DNA from: Pigoraptor vietnamica | Lineage: Eukaryota; Opisthokonta; Filasterea | Direction: 5' to 3' | Assembly (NCBI GenBank): GCA_943704525.1 | Contig: CALSCQ010002481.1 | Coordinates: 1-10,407 of the forward strand | DNA length: 10,407 nt | In this document: positions 1 to 8,210 of the stretch, piece after piece | Position numbering within the stretch: position 1 is the first letter of the stretch | How the letters are laid out: each line of letters opens with the position of its first letter | Program-made: the position numbers and the translations under genes | The notes under the pieces: generated by a model | Seen by the model: only the letters and a program-made list of their open reading frames with translations | What the model was told of the DNA's origin: nothing | Database searches by the model: none

Positions 1-1487
1 CCCCCTCCGGCTGTCAATGAATTTGCTAATGTATTCCTTTGGACTTCTGCGGCCTCTGCGATCGATCTTCTCGCAGACATTCACGGCGAGGTAAGTTACG
101 TTAAACCGCACGGCAGTCTCGCCGTATTCTCTGCAACCGCTTCCACAGTAGTTCGGTTGATTTGTCTTTGATTATTCGGCTAGCAGGACAGTGCCTCTGA
201 TCGCTACGTTACGATTCTTCACACTCAAACACGGGCACTATACCATACTGTTGCCGTTAGCCGGCACTCACTTTCGGCTCCGTCCGTCGCAGACTATCGA
301 CCAGATGAACGGGCACGGCGTCGACGGTGCCATTTTGACGCCGCGCACCGAGACGACGTGCGCGACAAAGCTGAACCCCAAGGGGAACGTCCGCTGGTAC
401 TTGGGCGAAGATCTGGACAACATGGCCCTGTTCGGCATTCCCTACCTCCGCGATATGCTCCACCCGGACTGCGCGTATTGCGCCGAGAGCACGCACTCGC
501 GGTACTACACGTGCCAAAATCGCGACAAGTGAGTCGCTGTCTAGGGCGCAATGTTGTGTCGTTGAACTGACCGTGTTCGTTGCCGGCCGGCTGTCGCCGA
601 GAAACAATCGTAATTGTATCATTGTTTGCACGTCATTGGCCCCCCAACGAGAAGTTTTTGTTATGCTCACTCGCACCGCACCTCTTCGCAGCTACGGCGT
701 GCACACCAACTCGGGCGTCTTCAACCGCGCGTACGCCCTCATGGTCGACGGCGTGGCGGGTCGGCCGGGCATTGGGTTCCAGAAGGCCGTCCACGTCATC
801 TGGCGTGCGCAGACGAAGTACCTCCTCGAGTTCACGACGTACGGCCTCCTTGCGCACAGCCTGCAGCAGTCGTGCCAGGACTTTGTTGACTCGAAGACGA
901 AGCTGAACAAGCTGACGGTGAAGAGCAGCAAGGACGACAAGTGGGGAGCGACGAGCGTGACGATCACGGCCGAGGACTGCGCGACGATCAAGGCGGCGCT
1001 CGACGACGTCCATATGACTCACCCTGGTTGCCCTGCCCTCGGCGCCATTCCGTCGCTCAAGGCCTCGAGCATCACGAAGAACAGCGCGCACATTGCGTGG
1101 ACGGCGCCGCCGGGCTTCTCGGTGGGTGAACGTTGCCACTGATGCCGCGGCTCGGAGTTAATATCTGTTTCGCATCACCTTTTCCGACGCCGGCGGGTTC
1201 GGTCGGATCGCCAGGGTATGCTGTTCAGGTATGGCTGCTCACTCTCTTTTCTTTCTTCATTGCCACAGTACGAGGACCAGTACAACTGGTATCATAACTT
1301 CTTCACCGTCGAGGTCCTTGCCAACAAGGTCGCCATCATGGACCCGTTCCAGGCGGAGAAGGGCAGCTTTGAAGTCGACGTCACCGGGCTGCCGGGCAAG
1401 ACGTCCATCACGGTCAAGGTGACACCGAGCATGTTCGGCGGTCATGTCAAGGGGCCCTCCAAGTCGGTCACCTTCACGACCAAGTGA
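1..1487 (+). CDS. M4 (thermolysin-like) metallopeptidase with C-terminal FN3-like domain, 5' part missing
   Basis: Partial CDS, join(<1..90, 293..528, 692..1121, 1269..1487), 324 residues in window. Introns are GTAAGT..CAG, GTGAGT..CAG and GTGGGT..CAG, and all phases match. Seen: an NE pair at residues 6-7 (AVNEFANVF) aligns with thermolysin AINEAISDIF, whose Glu166 is the third zinc ligand. W-Y-L-G-E-D aligns with the WxIGED segment. D-N-Y-G-V-H-T-N-S-G (His113, codon 702-704; Asp codon 524-526) aligns with the Asp226/His231 catalytic motif. A conserved tail (GIGFQKAVHVIWRAQTKYL; ITAEDCATIKAALDDV) matches the M4 C-terminal helical domain. The HEXXH motif would lie just left of the window. 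Residues about 226-324 form an FN3-like beta domain (IAWTAPPGFS..FTVEV..ITVKVTP). Family knowledge: M4 enzymes are secreted zinc endopeptidases. Odd: a Cys-rich insertion (HPDCAYC), no Asp in the EXXXD position, and an alternative last exon at 1912-2130. Confidence 0.8.
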
Positions 1488-1589
1488 GCCGGCATGATTT
1501 GCCGAGCGTACTCGCCGGCACGGCAGTTCAGTGCCGTTGTTGCGGCACCGCCGCTGTTTGTCTCTCGTTTGTGCGTAGTCCTCAGCGCC

Positions 1590-1765
1590 AATGAAGACCA
1601 GGAAAGCGATTGTCTTATTCGGATTGGACCACACGCCGCGGCGCTCGTTTTGCAATTTCCGTTCGGGCACGGACCAATCAGCGCCAGCGGACCCGGCGTC
1701 GGCCAACTCGGCCGATCGGCAGACGCCATCACCGTCAAGATAACGACGACCATGTTTGAAGGCCC
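1590..1765 (+). pseudogene. Decayed third copy of the FN3 terminal exon
   Basis: Between the two intact terminal exons, the stretch 1731-1765 matches their ATC-ACG-GTC-AAG-GTG...ATG-TTC segment at about 26 of 35 nt in the same reading frame, giving A-I-T-V-K-I-T-T-T-M-F-E-G versus S-I-T-V-K-V-T-P-S-M-F-G-G. A GAAGACCAG at 1593-1601 resembles the exon start GAGGACCAG, at roughly the expected distance. No acceptor gives phase 0 into this frame, and similarity stops after 1765, so it is probably not usable as a last exon. The 5' half of the match is weak and the limits are approximate. Confidence 0.45.
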
Positions 1766-1911
1766 TTTGCTTGCTTGTTTGCACCGCCACAGCTATTTCT
1801 TTCGCGGATGTGAGCGAACCGGGCTCTTAGCCCCGAGGTAGTGTCTATTGGCTTCTCAATCAACAGCTTGACTGATAACACTGACTCGTTGCTCGCTTTC
1901 GCTGGCCGCAG

Positions 1912-2130
1912 TACGAGGACCAGTACAACAGGTATCATGACTTCGTCACCGTCGAGGTCAAAGCCAACAAGGTCGCCATCATGGACCCGTTACCCGCTGA
2001 GAAGGACAGCTTTGCCGCTGACGTCACCGGGCTGCCGAGCAAGACGTCCATCACGGTCAAGGTGACGCCGAGCATGTTCGGCGGTCATGTCAAGGGGCCC
2101 TCCAAGTCGGTCACCTTCACGACCAAGTGA
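1912..2130 (+). CDS. Alternative or duplicated terminal exon (copy B) of the M4 peptidase gene
   Basis: This 219-nt exon (72 codons plus TGA) is a same-length duplicate of the terminal exon at 1269-1487. It is preceded by CTGGCCGCAG and by branch-point-like CTGAT/CTGAC. Both copies have a phase-0 acceptor, so exon 3 (ending 1121 in phase 0) could splice to either. They cannot be used in series: copy A ends in its own stop, and a splice at its AA|GTGAGC would enter copy B out of frame. I count 17 nucleotide differences, giving ten amino-acid changes (W7R, N10D, F12V, L17K, F27L, Q28P, G32D, E35A, V36A, G43S) and two silent codons. The last 29 residues are identical. It encodes most of an FN3-like domain. 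Use as a mutually exclusive last exon is inferred; a non-spliced relic is the alternative. Confidence 0.6.
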   Translation, partial: YEDQYNRYHDFVTVEVKANKVAIMDPLPAEKDSFAADVTGLPSKTSITVKVTPSMFGGHVKGPSKSVTFTTK

Positions 2131-2586
2131 GCCTGTAAACGTGCCGGTTGCCGTCGCACAGAATGCGTGCGCGTCCGCCACATCCGGTCTCGAGCGAATG
2201 AATGGAAGAAAACCCGATGAAGGCATGCGTAGGAAGAGAGCGCACGGCGTATGTGTCGCAAAATGTTATTGACGAAACGAAGCGCAACCACGCCGAGAGA
2301 CCTAGTCTTCCGGGCGCTCCTGCACGCACTCCAAGGGGAGAGAGGGCGATCGCTGCGCACCGTTCGACTGCGGTACGGCAGAGGCCGACGTTCCTGGAGC
2401 CGGCTGCGCGACCGCCAGCTGCGCGAGAAGGGGCGCTAGCATTGGGGCGCAAAGGCTCGACTTTCGAGGCGGCCGCGGCGGCGCACACCCGCCAGCGGAC
2501 TGCTGAGGCTCGTCCGTCTTGAGAGGAAAGCGAGTCTCCTTCCAACCGTACTGCTCACAGGAGCAACGATTAAGAAAGCGCGAACG
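2131..2586. other. Convergent 3' intergenic region
   Basis: This GC-rich stretch of 456 nt separates the stop of the peptidase terminal exon B from the PFKFB stop on the other strand, so both 3' UTRs must end here. I see no AATAAA on either strand, no convincing gene and no strong repeat. The open frames across it have no recognisable family and show no splice-consistent structure. Confidence 0.6.
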
Positions 2587-5547
2587 CTACAGCAAAAAAG
2601 CAGTGCGAGCGCCCGCGATGCGGGTCACGTAATCTCCAGGTAAACTGCATGCATATGCGTTCGCGCCGCATGACCCCCCTCCCCCTTCTCTCTCCCTCTC
2701 CACACCTGATTGGGAAGCATTTCGATGACAGTGTGCGGCGGAATGTCGAGCGTAGGGCACTGGTCGGCGGGGCAGCCGAGAAAGTAGCCGTACAGCACCT
2801 GTCAAGCACCCGAGACAGGGATACTCAGCACGGGGTTGCTCCTCCCTGAGCGAGTAGCGCGCTCCTCAACATTTTCATGAGTGACAGGTCGCCAATTCGC
2901 GCACACAACAGAACCACAACGGCAAGCGACGGCGCGCAAGTCAACGTGCCTGCAGGGTGGAGAGGTGGCTCACGACAAGAAGGCCCGTGTCGATGCGTTC
3001 CATCTCCTTAACAAGCGGGTCCAGGCGCAGAACAAGGTCGCGGTACGACTCGCCCCCGCCGGGCATGCGGTAGTTGAACGCATCGCGCGACCATGCCTCA
3101 AACACCTCTGGACGCTGCGTGCGAATTTCGTCCATCGAGAGGCCCTGCGTGGGAAGGGGGCACGACTCGTGAGTCCAGACGTACGCAACAAAGTGACACG
3201 AAAGGCCCACGTTGCAGCACTTCGTAGTCACGAGCAAACCGACGCGATTGCGCACACATCCCACACCGCACCCTCTTCCTCGCACGCAGACGCTCTCGCG
3301 CGCGCGCGCACACACGCACCTGACAGTTGCCCGCGTTGAGGGGGTTCAGGGCCGACCAGTACTCCACTTGCATCGGTTGCACAGGGAGGTCTGCGATCGC
3401 GTCCATGGCACGCGGGAGAAGCGACGAGAAGACGAGCGTCTCTGAGACGCCTCCTGGGATGAGCTCGCTGCGGACACGAACGGCGGCAAGATAAGCACGG
3501 GACGCCCAAAAGAGCCACACTTCCATACGAAGGAACGGTTTGAGCGAGATAGAGGACCAGTGGGAACGCGCAAACCCACGTCGCACGGTGCTCCAGAAAA
3601 TCCGCAAGACAGCCGGCGAGCTTCCCCGCCTCGTGCACCTCGGCCGAGTGCCGCTTGCCAACGACCGTCACGTACTCTTCCGGCAGGAGCGGCTCAGCCC
3701 CTTCGTCCGACGGCGTGCGCTCCCTCACCGCACCTCCCCCGGCCGACCCAGTGCGCTTGCGCATTGCGAGGGAATCGGAGCCCGCGCGTACGAGCCACAC
3801 GGGGCGGGGAAGGACGTGTATGCTCATGAGATAGCCGACAACCACGTGCGCCAGCTGCCCCCGGATGTTGTTGCAGATGACCTTGGTCGAGGAAGAGAGA
3901 ATGAGATGTCAACACGTGCAGGCAGCGGCCGATCTAAGGCGCGCACCGGAGTGGCAGTATTGCTTTGCGAAAGCAATTGCACGCGGGAGCAGATGGCACG
4001 CACACGCGAATCGAGATTTCGAACGTAAAGCAACGCGAAAATCGCAAGCGCAGACAAGATGGCACGTGATGCGACAGCGGGAACAGGCGAAGAAGAGCGA
4101 AAGGGTAGAGCAACGAAGCAACCCTCACCTTGGATTGCAGGTTGATCAGCTTGACGTACGAGACACCCTCGTCGTCCGCAACAGTCTCGTACACCTTCTC
4201 GTAGTTGCTGCGAGAAACACAACGGGCACGGCGGTCGTCAGCAACAACAACAGCAAGCGCGCAGCAGTGCGACTGCCCAACGGAGTCGCTAGATTGGGCA
4301 AAGGCGACGTATGCCAGTACCTGAGTGCACTAGTGACCTACATACACGTGGTGAAAACGCACACAGCCACGATGTATCTCTCATACCGAATGTCACAATC
4401 TCAACACACTCACGCGATGCGCTGCTGGAGGTCAGCGATGGCCTGCTCGCGTGGCATCGTGGAGTAATCGGGAGAGTTGCTGATCTTTTGCAAAAAGTTC
4501 GACTGGAGCACCGCCTTGTCGTCGCATATCGACTCGAGAAAGATGAGGTGCGCGTGCAGCCCTGCATGTTTGCGCCCGTGCGGCGTGAGGTTTCTGGCAA
4601 GCTTGAGGCATGGGCACGGGGTCCATCAACTTCCTCGTGCAGTTTAAGGGAACGCTTGCGGCCATGATTGAAAAACGCGACAAAAGGGACCTCAAGGGCA
4701 ATCTAATACGCGCGTTATACTCCTAGAAAAAGTAGCGCCCACAAACGAATTGGCGAAAGTCACCATGGAGAACCTCCACAAACTTTTTGATTGTACGACC
4801 GCCTGCGACACTCACCCGACTTTTGCACTTTTTGGACGAGCGCAGCTCTCCTGTCTCTCGTGGTGTTTGTCGCATCGAACAACGCGACATCACCGCCGTG
4901 TGCTGCGCGCAAGAACATGGACGAGGGCTTAGTCCGCTGCCGCTGTGCTAAATCGCACAACACACACGCACGCACACACGCACGCACGCACGCACGCACG
5001 CACACATACGCACGCACACACACACACCACACACACACATACGCCCACACACAAGTCCACGCAGACGGAGAGGTAATACGTGATCCCTCGAACGACGGAA
5101 CGACATACAAGAATACCTAGCCAGTCCAGCAGCTCTTCGAACACTCCAAGCGCCAGGTTTTCTCTGGCCGCCGCTGCGTCCTTGTTCTCCTTGTTGAAGA
5201 AATCGGCGCTTTGTACGCCGTCGCACACTTGCCTGCGGGCCATGCATGAAGCCACAAGCGTTCACTACGCAGTATCACGCGAATGCAACGCAGTTGAGGG
5301 CTTCGCACCTGCGCTTGTTTCCAACGTTATAGAGGCGCGTCTTGTACCCTTTCCACGAGAGATAATTGAGGATCTTCTTCGAGATGTAGCTCTTGCCGCG
5401 CGCGGGAAGGCCGACGAGCACGAAAATCGTACAGTTGCGCCTGGCAGCGAAATAACAAATAAGTACTCCCGCTGCTGCCAATAACACGCACACACATGCG
5501 CACCCGCATCGCACTCGCCTCTCCGAGGCTGAGTTATACCGCCGCAT
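2587..5547 (-). CDS. PFKFB: 6-phosphofructo-2-kinase/fructose-2,6-bisphosphatase, bisphosphatase site apparently inactive
   Basis: Complement join: 5547-5309, 5232-5117, 4902-4816, 4561-4414, 4207-4129, 3881-3580, 3467-3320, 3144-2950, 2798-2704, 2644-2587; 488 residues (463 if 5515-5441 is an intron). Cytosolic enzyme making, and usually also degrading, fructose-2,6-bisphosphate, the activator of phosphofructokinase. Kinase domain: Walker A GLPARGKS (46-53), [18 protein letters not shown] (Asp128), ESICDD (157-162), SPDY. Linker: [11 protein letters not shown]. Phosphatase domain: the RHGE motif reads R-A-G-S (Ala256), the catalytic Glu of ALNEIDAG is Pro366 (ALNPLNAG), while His433 (VSHLST) and [10 protein letters not shown] remain. 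So the kinase looks intact and the phosphatase dead, as in yeast PFK26. Phases match at every junction. Uncertain: the first exon (ATG at 5547 has A at -3), and the last junction, where donor GT|GTGGAG gives PGDYVTRI aligning with the family's YGCRVESI. Confidence 0.9.
2799..2949 (-). other. Non-canonical GC-AG intron in PFKFB
   Basis: The exon reading S-H-L-S-T-L-Q ends CTGCAG|GCACGT and the next begins TTGACAG|GTGCTGTACGGC. The joined H-L-S-T-L-Q-V-L-Y-G-Y-F aligns position for position with the family's H-Q-A-V-L-R-C-L-L-A-Y-F. No GT donor is available that keeps the frame, and reading through meets a stop immediately, so a GC donor is the simplest model. Length is 151 nt. Confidence 0.7.
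3297..3319. repeat. Alternating CG/CA tract at an intron donor
   Basis: An alternating purine-pyrimidine tract (CG repeats, then CACACACGCAC) lies in the PFKFB intron 3145-3319 and directly abuts its donor. On the sense strand it reads GTGCGTGTGTGCGCGCG. Such DNA is a classic Z-DNA-prone sequence. Confidence 0.7.
4955..5055. repeat. CA/CACG microsatellite in a PFKFB intron
   Basis: About 100 nt of CACG, CACA and CATACG units lie in the intron 4903-5116. On the sense (-) strand this is a (GTGC)n/(GT)n tract ending about 50 nt before the acceptor. Open frames through it (Cys-Val-Arg-Ala repeats and Thr-His-Ala-Arg repeats) are artefacts of the repeat. Confidence 0.9.
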
Positions 5548-5914
5548 GCTTGCTGCAACCCGGCGGACTCGAACGCAGAACACTTTTTGACGGCAATGCC
5601 AATTGAGTGGGCGCACAATTCCGCAAACAGCGAATGTGGTGCAAGGCGTCTCTCCGTCGCCAATTAGCGCCACCACCCGCGCATAGTCACACCGTCATGC
5701 ACACGCGCAGCGAACGAAAGCTTCACGCAGCGCAATTATCGCAATGCCGGCGACTGCACTGCTACATTTTCGTGCATCCCCAAAGTGTTGAGCAACTTGC
5801 CCCAAAACACTCGACACGTCACCCGTCACGTGAGTCTGCGCAGTGTCTGGACACCTTGTCCACTTTCTTTTTTTCACTCTTACAGTTGTGGAAGTTTGAC
5901 ACTCAGCCGAGGCC
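5548..5914. promoter_or_regulatory. Intergenic region: PFKFB upstream region and DNAJC9 3' UTR
   Basis: This 367-nt stretch lies between the DNAJC9 stop (5915) and the first usable PFKFB ATG (5547), both on the - strand. It must hold the DNAJC9 3' end and the PFKFB promoter or 5' UTR. An E-box CACGTG sits at 5827-5832, overlapping the second of two close CGTCAC hexamers (5816-5829). An undetected first PFKFB exon could also lie here. No AATAAA was seen. Confidence 0.45.
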
Positions 5915-7361
5915 TCACTTTCCCGCCTTCTTCGTCTTGCGCGCCACGCGTGCAGCCGCCGCCTCAAACTCCTCTTCGGTGGGCTCAGACAACGTGCGCT
6001 TCTTCTTGCCCTTTCCACCGTATTTCGCCTCGAGCGAAGCGAGCACTGAGTCGGCCCGTTGTGTGTTTCTGCGCTGGATGAGAGCGGCCAGATCCCCGTG
6101 GCCGTCGCCCAGGCTGTGCAAGGGAGTCGATTGAGAGATGAACAAAACATGTGGGATCCTTCTTGCACAAACAAAGTGAGATGTGCCACGCACCCAAGGC
6201 GCTTCTTCTCCTTCTCAGCCTCCGCAGCCTCCTCGTCCGCGTGCTTGCGCCGAGACGTGCGCTCCTTGTCCGATTCCTTCGAAAATTTCTGCAATGGCAC
6301 ACAATCAATTGCTTCGACAATGCAGTCAAGCAAACAGACTCTCTCAGTGGCGTTGGTGTGTGGTGTTATGAGTCGTGTTACGCATATGCACTGACCTTGT
6401 ATGACTTGAGGTTGCCGGCTTGAATCTCCTGAGTGAGAATGTCGCGGAATCTGTCCTCGTCGTCCACTGTCGCACACAAAACGTTGTCGATGATCAGACC
6501 CATATCGCCCTTTGCCTCGAGATACGCCTTCTTAAGGTCTTCGCGCTCCTCCTCGGAACCCTACGCAAGCACCGAAGAATTAGCGCCATAGTGTAACATA
6601 CTGCTCTCAGTGACACGCTCGCGAATGAACGCACTCAACGCACCTTGTACTTCTTCTCAAATTCCGCAATGGCATTGCTGTCGACGCGCACGAATATCAT
6701 ACGGAACCAGCTGGATTTGTTGGGACATGAGTACACAAGTACATGAAAGATGTGCAATAGGGTCGGCTATTCTCAGTGTGGGCCAAAGTGTGTCACGGGC
6801 GTGCAAGCGCGAGAGGGCGGTACTCACGCGTCCCAGTCGCCGTCTGCGGGTGCCTCTACGCGACTGTCCTCGTCGTCAATGACGCCCGTTTCATTGTACA
6901 CCTGCAAAATGCAAAGTAAGCACTTTGACACACGCGCGCACGCACACACCCACAGTCTAAATACAGCTGCAAAGCTATTGCAAAAAAAAAAAAAAACAAA
7001 ACAAAAACAACAACAACAACAAAAAAAAACCAAGGACGAATGAGGGAGCGCACATCCGCCACACACTCAGGCGCACCTTCCGACTTTCTTCGTCCCCGAG
7101 AATCTTGTACACCCGCGCGAGTGCCTGAAATTTCTGCGTGGCCGCATCCCTCTCTTCCGGCGCGGCTTTGTCGGGATGGCATTCAATGGCACGTCGTCGG
7201 TACGCCTTCTTGACACCAGCACCGTCCGTGTCGCGCTCCGCTCCGAGGACAGCGTACAGGTCGCGCGTGCCGAAGAGCGACTCGAGTTCCGCTGCGAAGC
7301 CGCCCTCACTCGGCTTGTTCTCCTTGTCAGCATCCCCACCCTCCTGCCGCTTGCGACCCAT
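5915..7361 (-). CDS. DNAJC9: DNAJC9-like J-domain histone co-chaperone
   Basis: Complement join: 7361-7077, 6901-6828, 6710-6644, 6560-6396, 6288-6194, 6113-5915; 294 residues (human DNAJC9 is 260). Every junction is GT-AG with matching phase. Residues about 29-100 are the J domain (LFGTRDLYAVLG..KKAYRRRAIECHPDKA), with the HPD tripeptide at 62-64 that stimulates Hsp70 ATPase. The family-diagnostic segments follow in order: YNETGVIDDED, DWDAWFRMIF, a GSEEEREDLKKAYLEAKGDM block like [20 protein letters not shown], the charged helix ending KKRLGLGDG, and a SVLASLEAKYG helix with a Lys-rich tail. In animals DNAJC9 is a nuclear H3-H4 histone chaperone that recruits HSP70; its histone-binding region corresponds to about residues 212-260 here. 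The start ATG has A at -3 and G at +4. An N-terminal basic/acidic extension of about 25 residues is unusual. Confidence 0.92.
6981..7030. repeat. Poly(A)/(CAA)n tract in DNAJC9 intron 1
   Basis: Fifteen A residues (6982-6996), CAAAACAAAAA, four CAA-type units and nine more A residues. On the transcribed sense strand this is a U-rich tract with UUG repeats inside intron 6902-7076, about 80-130 nt before the acceptor. UG-rich sequence at about 6927-6955 follows it. Confidence 0.9.
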
Positions 7362-7528
7362 TCTCCCTCTTCCTTATTCTCACTTCCTTTGCCTGAGAGC
7401 GGCCTTTGCAAACTGTAATAGTGACACTGACGTGAAGACGACGTTGAAGTGTGTTGGGATGTTTGCGCTCGACACCAGTGTCCTCCCGCCAAAAATTCCG
7501 TTACACCGCGTTCTTGTTACACATGCTG

Positions 7529-7543
7529 ACGCAATCATTGCGT
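7529..7543. promoter_or_regulatory. Perfect 7-bp-arm palindrome ACGCAAT-C-ATTGCGT
   Basis: The two arms are exact reverse complements around one central base, 168 nt upstream of the DNAJC9 start and beside CRE-like and CCAAT elements. ATTGCG half-sites resemble those bound by bZIP (C/EBP-type) dimers in animals. A binding role is inference. Confidence 0.4.
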
Positions 7544-7991
7544 GGTGACGTCGAGCCAATCGAAAGCGTGCGTTTGTTACACCATACAGTGCACCCCGTA
7601 TGTAGTATTGAAGGATGATACAAAATTCATATACAACTCTGCGATCGCAGTGAATTGACTGTGACGCGTCAATGGCCATCCCGGATGTGTAGCCTCCATT
7701 CCTCAATAAGTAGAATATTCATTTGTATGGCTCATATACCGACCACGTATTGACTATGTATGGCACAGTTTAGAGACGTAAGTCGACTAATTGAGCGCTC
7801 CCCATACAATGTCATACACAAGCCATAGTGGCTGTGTGTGATTCTGTGTGAGAGGTTGGTCAAGGCGCCGTCCACGCGTTCTATACGCCCTCCGCACGCA
7901 CACGAGTGCACACACACGAGCGGGTATTGTGCATCCCCTTGCTTCATTTCACTGGCACATTGGCCGTCGCGTGGCTGTGCGCTATCCTAAG

Positions 7992-7999
7992 TATATAAT
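7992..7999 (+). promoter_or_regulatory. TATA-like box for the UNC13-like gene
   Basis: TATATAAT lies 212 nt upstream of the ATG at 8211. Transcription starting about 30 nt downstream would give a leader of about 180 nt containing a short upstream ORF at 8054-8068 (ATG plus three codons, then TGA). Weak evidence: a single short motif in an AT-richer region. Confidence 0.3.
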
Positions 8000-8210
8000 C
8001 GAGGTGCGACAGCGGCGACCGGACGTGCAGTTGAGCGTGCGACGTGAGCGTAAATGACTGCGTATTGACCTCGTCAACGACGTGTTGCGCGCGCTGTGCA
8101 CAACAAACCGACATTGCGTTGCGCCAGTGGGCGCGGGTGCGATCCTGGCGCTGTGGGGTTGCTGCGACGCCGCGGGCTCGCCCGTTACGCCGTCGTTTGC
8201 ATCCAACACC

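Larger units (their letters stand above)
1269..2130 (+). repeat. Tandem terminal-exon array (two intact copies, one decayed)
   Basis: Intact units at 1269-1487 and 1912-2130 start 643 nt apart and are about 92% identical (17 of 219 differ). Similarity begins at the splice acceptor and continues a few bases past the stop (TGAGCC in both), then ends. The intervening 1488-1911 holds the degraded copy and otherwise shows no clear similarity to the intron before copy A, so duplication was centred on the exon. Confidence 0.75.
7362..8210. promoter_or_regulatory. Divergent promoter region between DNAJC9 (-) and the UNC13-like gene (+)
   Basis: No gene is supported in these 849 nt, which separate two start codons pointing away from each other; it is visibly more AT-rich than the exons. 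It holds a palindrome at 7529-7543, GTTACAC at 7500, 7516 and 7576, a CRE-like TGACGTCG at 7546-7553, a CCAAT box at 7556-7560 and TATATAAT at 7992-7999. An imperfect hairpin around GCCATAGTGGC lies near 7821-7831. Promoter function is inferred from position. Confidence 0.5.

Noticed and set aside
77-90. 14-nt microexon after TTCTCGCAG in the peptidase gene
   Set aside because: The frame is open to position 1 and the upstream codons match the M4 zinc-ligand segment, so the exon covers at least 1-90.
2202-2545. Overlapping open frames on both strands in the convergent intergenic region
   Set aside because: High GC lowers stop frequency; no recognisable motif, no start context, and both strands are equally open.
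4929-5120. Open frames on both strands encoding Cys-Val-Arg or Thr-His-Ala-Arg repeats
   Set aside because: They are translations of the CA/CACG microsatellite inside a PFKFB intron whose boundaries are fixed by flanking exons.
5607-6477. Long open frames overlapping DNAJC9 exons on both strands
   Set aside because: They cross verified DNAJC9 exons and introns in other frames and have no family signature.
7815-7845. Imperfect hairpin around GCCATAGTGGC as a structured RNA
   Set aside because: Only four perfect pairs at the core with flanking CA/GT runs; no tRNA, snRNA or other family feature and no terminator-type U run.
7380-7947. Small open frames in the divergent intergenic region
   Set aside because: Short, AT-richer, unlike the codon use of neighbouring exons, no recognisable domain and no good splice partners.
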